Notes: generated by a model from the sequence alone, not told the origin. 38,985 bases of DNA from Nemertoderma westbladi (GCA_032718475.1 JAUCBJ010003890.1:1-38985), one strand, 5' to 3'; shown: positions 7,834 to 17,790, counted from the stretch's first letter. Numbers and translations are program-made.

Positions 7834-9792
7834 TTATATTCGTACATGGCAAATCAAATATATATATATGAATAATGCACAGTACACCAATGAATCAGCT
7901 ATCGCCTCACCAACACCATCTCCAGATTGTTGTGATTGGTTGTTCGGTGACCCAGCTATCGCCTCACCAACACCATCTCCAGATTGTTGTGATTGGTTGT
8001 TCGGTGAACCAGCTATCGCCTCACCAACCCCATCTCCACATGGTTGTGATTGGTTGTTTGATGAACCAGCTGTCGCCTCACCAGCACCATCTCCAGATGG
8101 TTGTGATTGGTTGTTCGGTGAACCAGCTATCGCCTCACCAACCCCATCTCCACATGGTTGTGATTGGTTGTTTGATGAACCAGCTGTCGCATCACCAGCA
8201 CCATCTCCAGATGGTTGTGATTGGTTGTTTGATGAACCAGCTATCGCCTCACCAACACCATCTCCAGATGGTTGTGATTGGTTGTTTAATGAATCAGCTA
8301 TCGCCTCACCAACCCCATCTCCAGATGGTTGTGATTGGTTGTTTGATGAACCAGCTATCGCCCCACCAACACCATCTCCAGATTGTTGTGATTGGTTGTT
8401 CGGTGAACCAGCTATCGCCTCACCAACCCCATCTCCACATGGTTGTGATTGGTTGTTTGATGAACCAGCTGTCGCCTCACCAGCACCATCTCCAGATGGT
8501 TGTGATTGGTTGTTCGGTGAACCAGCTATCGCCTCACCAACCCCATCTCCACATGGTTGTGATTGGTTGTTTGATGAACCAGCTGTCGCCTCACCAGCAC
8601 CATCTCCAGATGGTTGTGATTGGTTGTTTGATGAACCAGCTATCGCCTCACCAACACCATCTCCAGATGGTTGTGATTGGTTGTTTGATGAACCAGCTAT
8701 CGCCTCACCAACACCATCTCCAGATGGTTGTGATTGGTTGTTTGATGAACCAGCTATCGCCCCACCAACACCATCTCCAGATTGTTGTGATTGGTTGTTC
8801 GGTGAACCAGCTATCGCCTCACCAACCCCATCTCCACATGGTTGTGATTGGTTGTTTGATGAACCAGCTGTCGCCTCACCAGCACCATCTCCAAATGGTT
8901 GTGATTGGTTGTTTGATGAACCAGCTATCGCCTCACCAACACCATCTCCAGATGGTTGTGATTGGTTGTTCGGTGAACCAGCTATCGTCTCACCAACACC
9001 ATCTCCAGATGGTTGTGATTGGTTGTTCGGTGAACCAGCTATCGCCTCACCAACCCCATCTCCAGATGGTTGTGATTGGTTGTTCGGTGAACCAGCTATC
9101 GTCTCACCAACACCATCTCCAGATGGTTGTGATTGGTTGTTCGGTGAACCTGCTATTGACCCACTAACTGTGACCTCAGGTGGTTGTGATTGGAGGTTTG
9201 GTGAACCAGTTATTGACCCTAGAACTCTGACCTCTGATTCTTGTAATTGGTTTTTCGACCCTCTATCACTCGCTACTGATTTACAAATTATCGAAGTTGA
9301 ATGCGATGGTTGACACGGGGCATCTCTTATACTATGAACAGGTTCAATTAGTTGTAGACTCCCAGTATTAGTTGGTGCCGATACTACCGGAGATTGTAGT
9401 AAGGCCGCGTTTGAATGCTCATTATTGGTGATTTCTTGGATAGCCGGAAGAGATGGGATGGCATGTAATTGGTTGAGGTAACTGGCTTCCGGTAGCATCC
9501 GCAGTTTTTGTTCGAATTCAATGAAAATATTTTGAGTTTCGTGTTGGTCGTGCAGAAAGGCGAAGAAGATGGATACATCTTCATCGGGTCGTCTCATTAA
9601 GCTGTTTCCGAGATTATAGATAATATCCACAGTTTTAATACGATTACCTGGGGGTCCTTCAATGTCTTCTAGTTGTGCGTGATTAAATACACCGTGATAA
9701 TATAATAGTTTGAGTATCTTTGATGGATTATAATGTTTGATAGTTAAAATCTCCATGCACAAGCTTAGAACCTTCTCTTTATCAGTTCTCAT
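7834..9792 (-). CDS. CARD protein with 19-residue tandem repeats and C-terminal hydrophobic tail (MAVS-like architecture)
   Basis: 652 codons, ATG at 9792, no internal stop. Residues 1 to about 97 look like a CARD/death-fold: SKILKLLYYHGVFNHAQLED, then RIKTVDIIYNL and RRPDEDVSIFFAFLHD follow the six-helix CARD pattern (hydrophobic helix 3, acidic E-D-I turn, R-x6-I-I-x-L helix 4, F-x-x-F-L helix 5). Residues of about 100-180 are a low-complexity linker. Then come 24 repeats of 19 residues (SQPSGDGVGEAIAGSPNNQ type), the oldest and most diverged next to the linker. The end is LVYCALFIYIYLIC followed by HVRI, a possible tail anchor with a basic tip. CARDs drive homotypic assembly in innate immune and apoptotic signalling. 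N-terminal CARD, unstructured middle and C-terminal membrane anchor is the layout of MAVS; that function is inference. A single-exon gene in antisense orientation inside an intron could also be a retrocopy or incomplete exon set. Confidence 0.6.
   Translation of the reverse strand: MRTDKEKVLSLCMEILTIKHYNPSKILKLLYYHGVFNHAQLEDIEGPPGNRIKTVDIIYNLGNSLMRRPDEDVSIFFAFLHDQHETQNIFIEFEQKLRMLPEASYLNQLHAIPSLPAIQEITNNEHSNAALLQSPVVSAPTNTGSLQLIEPVHSIRDAPCQPSHSTSIICKSVASDRGSKNQLQESEVRVLGSITGSPNLQSQPPEVTVSGSIAGSPNNQSQPSGDGVGETIAGSPNNQSQPSGDGVGEAIAGSPNNQSQPSGDGVGETIAGSPNNQSQPSGDGVGEAIAGSSNNQSQPFGDGAGEATAGSSNNQSQPCGDGVGEAIAGSPNNQSQQSGDGVGGAIAGSSNNQSQPSGDGVGEAIAGSSNNQSQPSGDGVGEAIAGSSNNQSQPSGDGAGEATAGSSNNQSQPCGDGVGEAIAGSPNNQSQPSGDGAGEATAGSSNNQSQPCGDGVGEAIAGSPNNQSQQSGDGVGGAIAGSSNNQSQPSGDGVGEAIADSLNNQSQPSGDGVGEAIAGSSNNQSQPSGDGAGDATAGSSNNQSQPCGDGVGEAIAGSPNNQSQPSGDGAGEATAGSSNNQSQPCGDGVGEAIAGSPNNQSQQSGDGVGEAIAGSPNNQSQQSGDGVGEAIADSLVYCALFIYIYLICHVRI
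7898..9262. repeat. 57-bp coding minisatellite (24 copies)
   Basis: Head-to-tail 57-bp units start at 7898 and stay in register to 9151 (22 copies). Two diverged copies follow, 9152-9208 and 9209-9262. Because 57 is divisible by three, several frames on both strands stay open; only the minus frame continues into a real domain. Each unit contains TGATTGGTT, that is, an inverted CCAAT box. Copies show paired higher-order patterns (Pro/Ser and Cys variants alternate), indicating multi-unit duplication. Confidence 0.95.
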
Positions 9793-9799
9793 GATCGGT

Positions 9800-10640
9800 T
9801 TTCTTTACGCTGTCGCTATGTGCCTCCGCATAAGTCAGTTAGATGCATGTTGCTAATTTACTAGTAAAGTAACTAGTAAAAAAATAGTAAGTAGTAATAT
9901 AGTAAAAACATGAAAAAGGAAATATAAATATTTAAAAGGAACGCTTTGTGTTTTTTTGTAAATGCTGGTCCTTCGTAGGAAAAAAATAAAACTCTTTAAC
10001 CACCATCCATATCTCACCTTTCTTAACGAAATTAAGGCGAATCTTAACAGATTTGGAATTCTTGTAATGTCACCCACCCACCACCCTTCTGTTGGTTCCA
10101 ACAAATAACCGCAATAACCTTGTATAGCTAACTAAATTGACTGACAATACATATACTTGTAATGTAATACCTTACTATGCTTTGTTACACGAACAAACGT
10201 AGTGAGTGAGTGAAAATAAAGCCACGAGGATCACAACAATGTAATGTACTTTGCAACAAGTATGTATGTAGTCTTATTCCTAAATTTTAACATTACGAAA
10301 TTATTGTATATATATTATAAGTGATAGAAACTGTACAAATTAAATTAGTTGATGTATAAATAAATGTAAAAAAAGTTATAAAGTGCTAAATAACAACTCG
10401 CTGTTAATTCTAACTGCATTGAGTAATGTTACAATTTTGGAATAAAGTACTTTACACAAAAGTATATAAATTAGTCTTAATTAAATCACTTAATCACCTG
10501 GCAACTTAATATTTTGCTATAATCGTAATGTTTAATTATAGTTTTTAGAGAACAATATATTAATTAATTAATTATCGGAAGTTTCTATCTATATTTAAAG
10601 ATGTTTAACAGCTCAACTCCAATTAATTTATCTATATATA
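9800..10640. other. no gene seen (intron)
   Basis: AT-rich, without a supported ORF or repeat. This is the 5' flank of the CARD gene; no clear TATA box was identified. Confidence 0.5.
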
Positions 10641-10645
10641 CACAG

Positions 10646-10781
10646 GAATGTGGCCATTGCTGGGCATTTGCATCACGGGAAGACGTCATTGGTTGATTGT
10701 CTTATGGAACAAACCCACCCAGATCTCAGACCATATGAAGATCAACCTTTAAGATTCACGGATACATTGTTTACTGAACAG
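10646..10781 (+). CDS. EFTUD2: EFTUD2 internal exon b: G1 (P-loop) motif
   Basis: A 136-bp exon between acceptor atacacag and donor gttatc. Its first base completes the split Arg codon, followed by [20 protein letters not shown] and ending [19 protein letters not shown] is the P-loop (G1), in the form specific to Snu114-type GTPases. The donor gttatc is weaker than the other donors of this gene. It is isolated between two very large introns (7.9 kb before, 10.2 kb after), so splicing must skip extensive repeat DNA on both sides. Confidence 0.97.
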
Positions 10782-10971
10782 GTTATCTTATCTTTATTTT
10801 ATGCACTTTTATTTATACACTTCCTCATACACAGTTATTGGATTTTTCCACAAATCGCTAGGATTTATTGCTTATAATAATTGGAAACGCTACCATTTCA
10901 ACAGCCAACCGATTACTCACTTGAGCCAACATTTTAGATTTTACCTTTAACTGATTTTATTAGCTGAGCTA

Positions 10972-11156
10972 AGGCCCGTTCCGCGCATCTTTTTTTTGAG
11001 CTTTATTTCTAGCTTTTTTTGAGCTTTATTCTATATTTTAGGTTTTAGCATTCGAAAACTCTCAGATTCATCTTGAAGCAATTAATTTCTAGAAATTGTT
11101 TTAACTAAAAAAAGCTTGAAAAAAGCTCAAAAAAAGCAGCGCGGAAACGGGCCTCT
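10972..11156. mobile_element. 185-bp MITE, PIF/Harbinger-like, with CTA target duplication
   Basis: Terminal inverted repeats of about 33 bp: AGGCCCGTTCCGCGC then T-rich and GAGCTTT at the left; the right end reverse complement starts AGGCCCGTTTCCGCGC. Both ends are flanked by CTA (10969-10971 and 11157-11159), a 3-bp duplication as used by Harbinger-type elements. No coding capacity. Confidence 0.65.
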
Positions 11157-11162
11157 AGTACT

Positions 11163-11852
11163 GTGGGGGGAGCGACGAAAGAACGCGAGCTTAGCATACA
11201 GGTACCACTAACTCAATCGGTGTGTCTGTTGTTCTGTCGTGTTCAATTTTAAACGTTAATAACTCAGCCAAATGTTAATGAAATCTATCCAAACTTTGGT
11301 ACACATGTAGTCTGGCAAAAGTTTAGAAATTTTCCAAGTTGAATTTCCGTGTGGCCTTCGAGAAGCTAAGATAATAGCAGTTAATTAATTAAATTAAAAT
11401 TAATTAAGTTGGTTGGGGTAAAAACAGCATTATTTCAAGCCTGTTTTTTAATGAAATTAATTATTTTAGAGTATAAGATATAAATAATTATACTTAAAAG
11501 TTATACAGCTGTAATCCACATACCCCATTCCATTGCAGTTTTTAATTAGTTAAGTGATTTGCTTTAAGAAATGTGTTTTTAATTGATCTAACTGTTGTAA
11601 CTAATAAGCCAGCTTGATTTATCCTGCCTTGCATTTATCCTCTGTGCTCCTTGGGTTGGGATGGTGCAGATTAAGTGGGCGGTTGGAGCGAGGGGGGGGG
11701 GGGGGGGGGGGGGGCTTTCCTCTCTTCTTTGATTTATTCTTATTGGCGTTTTGGTTAAATTTTCTTAATTATTAATTTAAATTTCTTAAGTACCTATTTT
11801 GGGATAGAATTAACTAAGCTTCGTCCTGCGCGATGGCCCCACGAACGTGTCC
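11163..11852 (+). repeat. dispersed repeat family (GCGACGAAAG...CCCCACGAACGTGT), copy 1
   Basis: Starts with gtgggg...agcgacgaaag, followed by GCGAGCTTAGCATACAGGTA and CACTAACTCAATCGGTGTGT, and ends with CCTGCGCGATGGCCCC then ACGAACGTGT. The same start recurs at 28652 and the same end at 30661-30692. Contains a G23 run. No ORF and no firm TIR, so the class is unknown. Confidence 0.6.
11692..11714. repeat. G23 homopolymer
   Basis: Uninterrupted run of 23 G inside the dispersed repeat; the second copy of the family has a G18 run at the equivalent place. Confidence 0.95.
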
Positions 11853-12330
11853 TTCTCTGCTGATTGATTTAACGAGCTTTTCAAATAGTGTATTGTGTGA
11901 ATGTCATTGCACCATTCGTATCCCTTGGCTACTTTTCATTAACCGTAATTTCTTTATCATTAGAAAAAAATTGCTTTTAAATGAATCGGGAGCTGGTCGT
12001 CCGAAACTTGCATTTTTTTATTGCAAACAAAATGTACAAAAACTGTTTTGTTGTGGGCGGCATTTAAGGGCATGTGTTTGTGGTGAAAATTTAAAAAAAT
12101 CAAAATTTTTTTTACGGATTCTGGGTCAAAATTTAATGGCGATTTCAAAACTGAAAACGACAATGCGAGATCTATTTTAGTTCTCGAGTTATAGCTGTCT
12201 GTTTGTTGTCAGTCGGTCAGGTCAGTCTGACAAAATTTAAGAAACACATGCAATGTACAATTTTGACATACTGTAGGAATTTTCCTGTTTAGTGATCACA
12301 TTTATAATGTCAGACTCAACGTTTCATGTA
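11853..12330. other. no gene seen
   Basis: Open frames at 11833-12180 (forward) and 11960-12163 (reverse) lack any recognisable pattern. I see nothing else. Confidence 0.4.
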
Positions 12331-12334
12331 TTCT

Positions 12335-12970
12335 AGATTGTCTGTCATTCTGCCTGCCTGCCTGCATGTCTGTCTTTCTGTTTGTTGGCCTGTCTGTCAG
12401 TCAAAAAGTAATGAATGAAATACACAACTAAAAATGTTATTGTAGAGGTTTTCCTGGTCTATGATTCCATTTCTTATGTCCGTTTTAACGGTTAAAGCAT
12501 TCTAAATGGTCTATTAGGATGTCTGTCTGTCTGTTATATTTTGACGGACAGACCGACATGAATACAGACCCAACACAAAGCCATTATATTTAAATATTGA
12601 CATCAGAAATGGAATCACCGACCAGGAAAACCCCTTTAAATCAATTTTTAGGGATGTCGTGTCCTAAATTTCGACTGACAGACGAACAGATTGTCTGAGA
12701 AACAGACAGACTGACAGTTAGACAGTCTGGAATTCTTCAAACGTCAAAACTAACTTCGGTATTGAAATCACCGACCAGGAAAGCCCCCATAACCTAAATT
12801 TCAATTCGGTAGTGTGTTTCCTTAATTATTGACTGACAGACAGACAGATTGTCCGACAAACAGACAGACTGACAGACTGGAATTCATCAAACGTCAAAAC
12901 TGACATCGGAAATGCAATCACCACCCCAGAAAACCTCCATATCGAAAATTTTGGTTAAGAAGGATTCTTC
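12335..12970. repeat. GACA/GTCT satellite, second locus
   Basis: Same family as 996-2020: GTCTGTCT runs on the left, then GACAGACAGA runs alternating with cores such as AAACGTCAAAACTGACATCG and TCACCGACCAGGAAA. Two copies start at 12729 and 12879, so the monomer here is 150 bp, shorter than at the first locus. The flank at 13015-13065 (atggcgggaag...tctcag) matches, in reverse orientation, a flank of the first locus near 773-840. Confidence 0.8.
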
Positions 12971-13600
12971 CTTATTTTTTTCAACACAATTTGAATCATC
13001 CCTGCATTTAACATAAAATGGCGGGAAGGTTTGAAATCTTTAAATGGCTTTATCTCAGAATTTTATTTTTCACTTTTATTTTTCACTCATGTACCTGTTT
13101 CTCTGGAACTACTGGACCAAATTGCATGAAATTTTCAGTATATGTTCTTCTACTAATCCTTTATAGGTGGTAGCACATTTAGACATGTGGGTTAGAAATT
13201 TAAAAAGTTACATCTCAAAAAACGGCCAAAATACGTGTTTTTTTCACTTTTTGCAAATAACATTTTTCACTTTGAAAATTTCTGGTGATCACAATAATTT
13301 TTTTTATTTATTCTGCTACCACGCCTGAGACACATGCAAAATTAATTCCCCTCCAAATTTGAAGCCATTATGTTGAACCAATTCCTCAGACAGAAGAGGT
13401 ACATAAGCTTAATAGTCAAATGTATGGACAAACACGTGCCCTTAAATGGTTAAGTTCAATAATAGTCTGGTCGATAAGACAATGTACCCGGAAAAAAATG
13501 TTACCAAGCTATATTTGGTATGGTTCGAATCGCTAGGATCCCCGCTTTCGAAATCTTTAAAGTCCTCTCTTCAATAGGGTGGGCAACTCTCACAAATCCC

Positions 13601-13919
13601 GTTTCCATAGCAACCGACATAAAAATATATATAATTACATTTAAAGCAACTGGCCTAGCTCCTACCCCCACTATATCGCCAACGGAGAATTCATTGAACA
13701 TATTTTAAATTCTCAGTTACCATGGCAACTGGTAGATTCACCCTATCAACCATCAATTTGGCCATCTTGAGGCAATGGGACCAACTCCTAATCCCACTAT
13801 ATCGACTATGGAAAATTCATTGATAAAATTTTCAAGTCTCAGTTACTATGGCAACCGGTATATTCACCATATCAACCATCTTGAGGCAAAGGAACCACCC
13901 CTACTCCTACCATGGCAAC
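13601..13919. promoter_or_regulatory. cluster of four X-box (RFX-type) palindromes in tandem repeats
   Basis: GTTTCCATAGCAAC (13601-13614), GTTACCATGGCAAC (13716-13729), GTTACTATGGCAAC (13842-13855) and CCTACCATGGCAAC (13906-13919) fit the imperfect palindrome bound by RFX factors (GTNRCC/RGYAAC halves). They recur because the sequence is a degenerate tandem repeat of about 126 bp (TCTCAGTTAC...CTATCAACCATC). Another site, GTTGCTATGGTAAC, lies at 17985-17998. No gene start is next to them, so regulatory use is unproven. Confidence 0.4.
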
Positions 13920-14346
13920 TCCTATCCCCGCTATTAATATTAATAGATTAAGGAATGATAGTTTATTAAACCAAAAATATAATAATTATTAAATATTATA
14001 AATTCATAATAGAAATATTGAAAATTGTATATTATACCTAGAGTTTATCATGAACAAAGTTATTATAATAAATAATATCACCATTTATTAGTGGAACAAT
14101 TGTATCTATACACAGTTTATTAAACCATACCTGTAATAATTAATGTTACTTAAATAAACAATTAATGTTATTTATAAATAATGATTGTTAATAAATAGAA
14201 AAATAAATATAATAATGTTATTAGAAAAGAGTTAATAGTAAAAATATGGTATTTTTGTTAATATTAATTGTTAATATTATAATAATAAAATTTAATAATT
14301 TGTCTTAAAAAAATATTTCAGCCATTATAAAAGTATCTATCCAGAA

Positions 14347-15809
14347 CTATAGAACGTTGAGATCTGATTTCCAGATGGTATCCATTTTTGATAGAGCTAC
14401 CCAAGCCTTTGCTTTCCTAACTTGTATGTCCTTTTTGCTACTCTCTATCCATGATCCAAGGTACTGGAAGTCATTGACCTTCCTTAGTTGATTATTATCA
14501 ATGGTTGTCAAGTTTTCATTAACATTAAAGGTCATGAATTCGGTCTTTGTAGCATTGATATGCAATGCAACCTCCTTAGCAGCCCTCTCCACTTTATTTA
14601 GTAGAAGCTGTGCATCTGCTAGCGTATTAGAGAGCAGGGCGATGTCATCCGCAAAGTCGGTGTCTGTGACTGTAGTTGCCGGATATCTACTACTTCTGCG
14701 TTCTTGAAGTGTGAATCCCAGATCTTCACCCTTTGTGGTCGTCCTCATTGCGTAATCCAGCACAATTACAAATAGTAATGGTGCTAATGTGCACCATGCA
14801 GTACGCCAGCCAGGATTGAGAAAAACTCAGTTTCACCATCTGGTGAGAGTACCTGCGCTTCTGTGTCACAATATAACAATCCAATGCCAGCAACAATCAC
14901 TTCTGGTATTCCATAAGGTCTTAGGATTTCAAGCATTTTACCTCTATGGATGGAGTCGAATGCCTTCTTGAAGTCCACAAAAGTCATGACTGCGGGGAGA
15001 TTCTTTGACTTAATTCCTTCAATCAGTCTCCGAAGTGCAAGTATCTGAGCTATTGTTGATCTACTTGGTCGAAATCCGTTTTGGCTCTTACGCAGTAGTT
15101 TCTCTATGTGAGGCCTAATCCTATATAGAATCATTTTATTGTATATTTTGGCAGCTACCACAAGCAGACAGATCCCACGATAGTTTGTTGGTATGCCGAG
15201 GTCTCCTTTCTTGGGGAGAGGCTTTAGTTGACCTTTAGTCCAAATTGGTGGTGGCTTTTCCCCTTTTAACATCCGGTTGCAAACATTCAATAATGGTCTA
15301 TTTAGCACTCCGGTTTTCCATACCTCCGCTGGGATTTCATCTAATCCACTCGCTTTATTATTGGACATGCTTTTAATGCTTCTTTGGAGTTCGGCAGGTG
15401 TGAAGTCCCCTGTTTCTATAGGTAGTGTCTTGTCATATATTTTCCTTGTAGGGCTGACCTCGATGTTTGGTGGCTGCCCAAGCAAGTTGCTGAAGTGATT
15501 TTTCCACTTCCCAACACGTTCTTCAGTACTATCGGCTTTGAGGCGCCCCTTTGCACAACTTTTCCGACCAGATACCTCATTTACAGTTTGCCAGGTAAGT
15601 CTTGATTGTTTCTGTATATGAGCAGTTGTAATTGCTTCAATTTTATCCTGTATGTACTTCTCCTGGCTGATGTTGTAGGCCAATTTAAGATCGTCCTTAG
15701 CTTTCTCAACCTTGTTAATGTTTTCAGTTGTTGGTTGTTCGGTTTTAACTTTGTAGGCTATCTTAAGATCTTCTCTCTTACAAGTAACCTCAGAGTTTTG
15801 CCATGGCAC
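14347..15809 (-). pseudogene. LINE reverse transcriptase domain, frameshifted
   Basis: The segment 15809-14784 contains NNKASGLDEIPAEVWK, LKPLPKKGDLGIPTNYRGI, SQNGFRPSRSTIAQILALRR and FVDFKKAFDSIHRGKMLEIL, the RT fingers and palm motif A. The frame breaks in the GVL-Q/H-G region. The other frame continues at 14763 with LDYAMRTTTKG, TDTDFADDIALLSNTLADAQ (FADD catalytic motif) and VALHINATKTEFMTF. It then stops early, before the thumb and C-terminal part. Confidence 0.88.
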
Positions 15810-16757
15810 ATACTGTTTTCGAGGGTTTCTGAGGTATATGCCTCTTAGCTAATTCCTTGTGGGCTGTTATTATATTCTGGTATATTGAATCGGTGGACTG
15901 GTCTTCATCCATTGACTGAAGTGCTTCAAAGCGGTTTTGAACTTCTACTGTATAAGCATCCTTTACAGCATTGTCAGTTCCGAGTTTCTCCCAGTCATAT
16001 TTGATTTGCTTGCTTGTCCTGGGTTTGCTGGCTCTCAAACTGAGTCTGATCTCTGCAGTCACAATTCTGTGGTCCGAACCAATTAGGTTGAATGAGCTGT
16101 ATGCCTCGCAGTTGATCATGCTATTTCTCAACTTTTTGTTTATAAGGATGTTATCCAGTTGTGCTTTGGTTCCATTAGGGTATTGAAAGGTCCATAGCTT
16201 CCCCATACTCTTTTCGAATGTGTCGTTTGTTGATATCAATTCACATTCTTCCATTAGGTCTAAAAGTAGGTCTGAATTTCTGTTAGAACTGGTGTTATAG
16301 ATGTAACCCTTGATGTCTTCTGGGCCAATTTGCGCATTCAGATCACCAGCAATGACTTTAACATTGTGTTTCGGAATGTCCTTTATAAGTCCAGTCAGTT
16401 CTTCATAAAACTTGACTGCTTGTTCAGGTGCTGAGGCATTGGTTGGACTGAAGCAACATATAACCGTTGCCTTGGGATTCCCATCAAATGTTGCGATCAT
16501 AACCCTGGAATTTATAGATTCGATGTTGTTTAGGGTCTTAAGTGCAAATGGGCTTAGCAGAATTCCTACTCCACCAATTGATGCATTGGCCTAGTTTCTT
16601 ACTGCTGAGCTTGTTACTAACATCCATCCATTTCCAATGTCATTGTACTTCATGGCAGTGTCTTCATGACAAATCCGATGTTCTTGGATGCAGATGATGT
16701 CAATTGCCGATGTCGATTGTCGATTGCCTATTAGGTTTTGACAAATTTTTACTAGCT
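15790..16757 (-). pseudogene. LINE endonuclease domain, frameshifted
   Basis: From the right: open from about 16757 with IDIICIQEHR (catalytic Glu region), a frame break near ANASIGGVG, then VKVIAGDLNAQIG (Asp-x-Asn motif) and FNLIGSDHRIV (C-terminal SDH catalytic motif). These are the signatures of APE-type endonucleases that nick the target DNA for target-primed reverse transcription. The start of the domain is missing and one frameshift interrupts it, so it is inactive as it stands. Confidence 0.85.
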
Positions 16758-17395
16758 ACCACAACAGTGTTCCAGAATATAATATTTTGATTATTTAATG
16801 TTGCATCGATGTCGAGGAATAATTTAATCATGAAATATTTGCATTTTAAAAAATTAATATTGAATTTTTTTAAAAATTAGCTAGCTACCATAATGGCTTA
16901 AGTGTTCTACCTGTGCCCAAAAGTGACGAAAGAACGACATTTTTTATTGTAAAATGTTGAGATGATGTCTATATGGAATTTACCATACTCCATTATATTT
17001 TCAGTGTCTAACTAGTGTGCATACAAGCCAGTCGAGTCTTTTGATATGCATGTCCCTTACAGTATGTTCAATTGATGAGTCAGCCATGCATAACTAGACC
17101 CCAGATTTAACTCAATACTAAGTTTGGAGAGCGTAATAATAAAAATAATAGGTCAAATTCAAGTTTTGCTTGCCTTGGAACCAATATAACGCCAGCAACC
17201 AGGCGTGAGTGGGGTAAACTACTAGCTAACACCGGTAAATTTCAGTCTACATTATGTATACAATTATGTATGTAATTAACAGATAAGAATATGAAATATT
17301 ACATTGTCTCTTAGCAACGATGAAATATTCCACGTGAAGATCAAGTAAATTTGAATTGATTTTACATATGGATAGGGTTCACGAAAATGGCTATA
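16758..17395. other. no gene seen (inside TIR element)
   Basis: AT-rich, with repeated short phrases (actagctacca) that recur at 18360-18420; no ORF. Confidence 0.4.
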
Positions 17396-17773
17396 AAAAA
17401 AGTTGCCCAAGGTATGCTGCGGAGGACTTTCGATATTCTTAAAGAGCATAAATTTGCGCTTCTAATTATACCAAATTTGGCTTGGTAACATTTTTTTCCG
17501 GGTACACCTAAAATTGCTCCTAAATCGACCAGACTATAACAATGGGTGGTGTTTATTTAACGGGCATTGCCTGATGTTGTGAAAAATATGACATTGCTAT
17601 TCAGATATTTATATATTGACGGAAACTGAATATATTCAAACCAGAGTATTTTAGCTAATTCGAAATGTGAGCTAAAAGTTATGGGAGACAATTTCAAGAA
17701 GGTTACACAATTTGTGCTTATAATATATGTACACCATGTCCCGTAATATAATGTCATTTTCGGATGACACGGA

Positions 17774-17790
17774 CCCCCCCCCCCCCCCCC
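17774..17790. repeat. C17 homopolymer
   Basis: The only long C run on the + strand; it sits 65 bp before the Merlin-type element. Confidence 0.95.

Larger units (their letters stand above)
2791..10645 (+). other. EFTUD2: EFTUD2 intron (7.9 kb) with antisense nested genes
   Basis: Bounded by gtgagt and cacag. It contains the 45-bp-repeat-flanked insertion (3323-3839), a minus-strand hypothetical gene (4493-6163) and the minus-strand CARD gene (7834-9792). The rest is AT-rich sequence in which I see no coding or RNA gene. Confidence 0.9.
14347..16757 (-). mobile_element. non-LTR retrotransposon fragment (APE endonuclease + RT), RTE-like, broken
   Basis: Minus-strand LINE carrying an apurinic-type endonuclease followed by a reverse transcriptase, truncated at both ends. 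Frame breaks lie near 16590 (inside the endonuclease), near 15800-15835 (endonuclease to RT), and near 14763-14784 (inside RT). The 3' end stops at SDLNVL, and then AT-rich host or element DNA begins, so the usual C-terminus, 3' UTR and tail are missing. It lies inside the TIR element 13465-17534. The clade assignment (RTE-like) is tentative. Confidence 0.85.
13465..17534. mobile_element. 4.1-kb TIR element with a nested LINE
   Basis: The ends are inverted copies: the left starts GTCTGGTCGAT, then ACCCGGAAAAAAATGTTACC AAG and TTTGGTAT; the reverse complement of 17400-17534 gives the same order, with a further weaker match (tctttaa...aagtcctc). Both ends abut TA (13463-13464 and 17535-17536), as for Tc1/mariner-like insertions. 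No transposase was found. A broken LINE (14347-16757) and a tandem X-box region (13601-13919) sit inside. The spacer 13930-14340 is very AT-rich with nothing recognisable. Confidence 0.5.

Noticed and set aside
7814-9313. Long forward frames through the 57-bp minisatellite (499 and 430 codons)
   Set aside because: The unit length is divisible by three, so several frames are open automatically. Neither continues into a recognisable domain, whereas the minus frame runs into a CARD-like N-terminus.
11833-12180. 115-codon forward frame and its reverse partner
   Set aside because: No recognisable motif; it begins inside the conserved end of a dispersed repeat (the ATG is in CGATGGCCCC).
13526-13540. 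GGTTCGAATC as a tRNA B box
   Set aside because: No A box at the right distance and no cloverleaf; it lies in the TIR of the 4-kb element.
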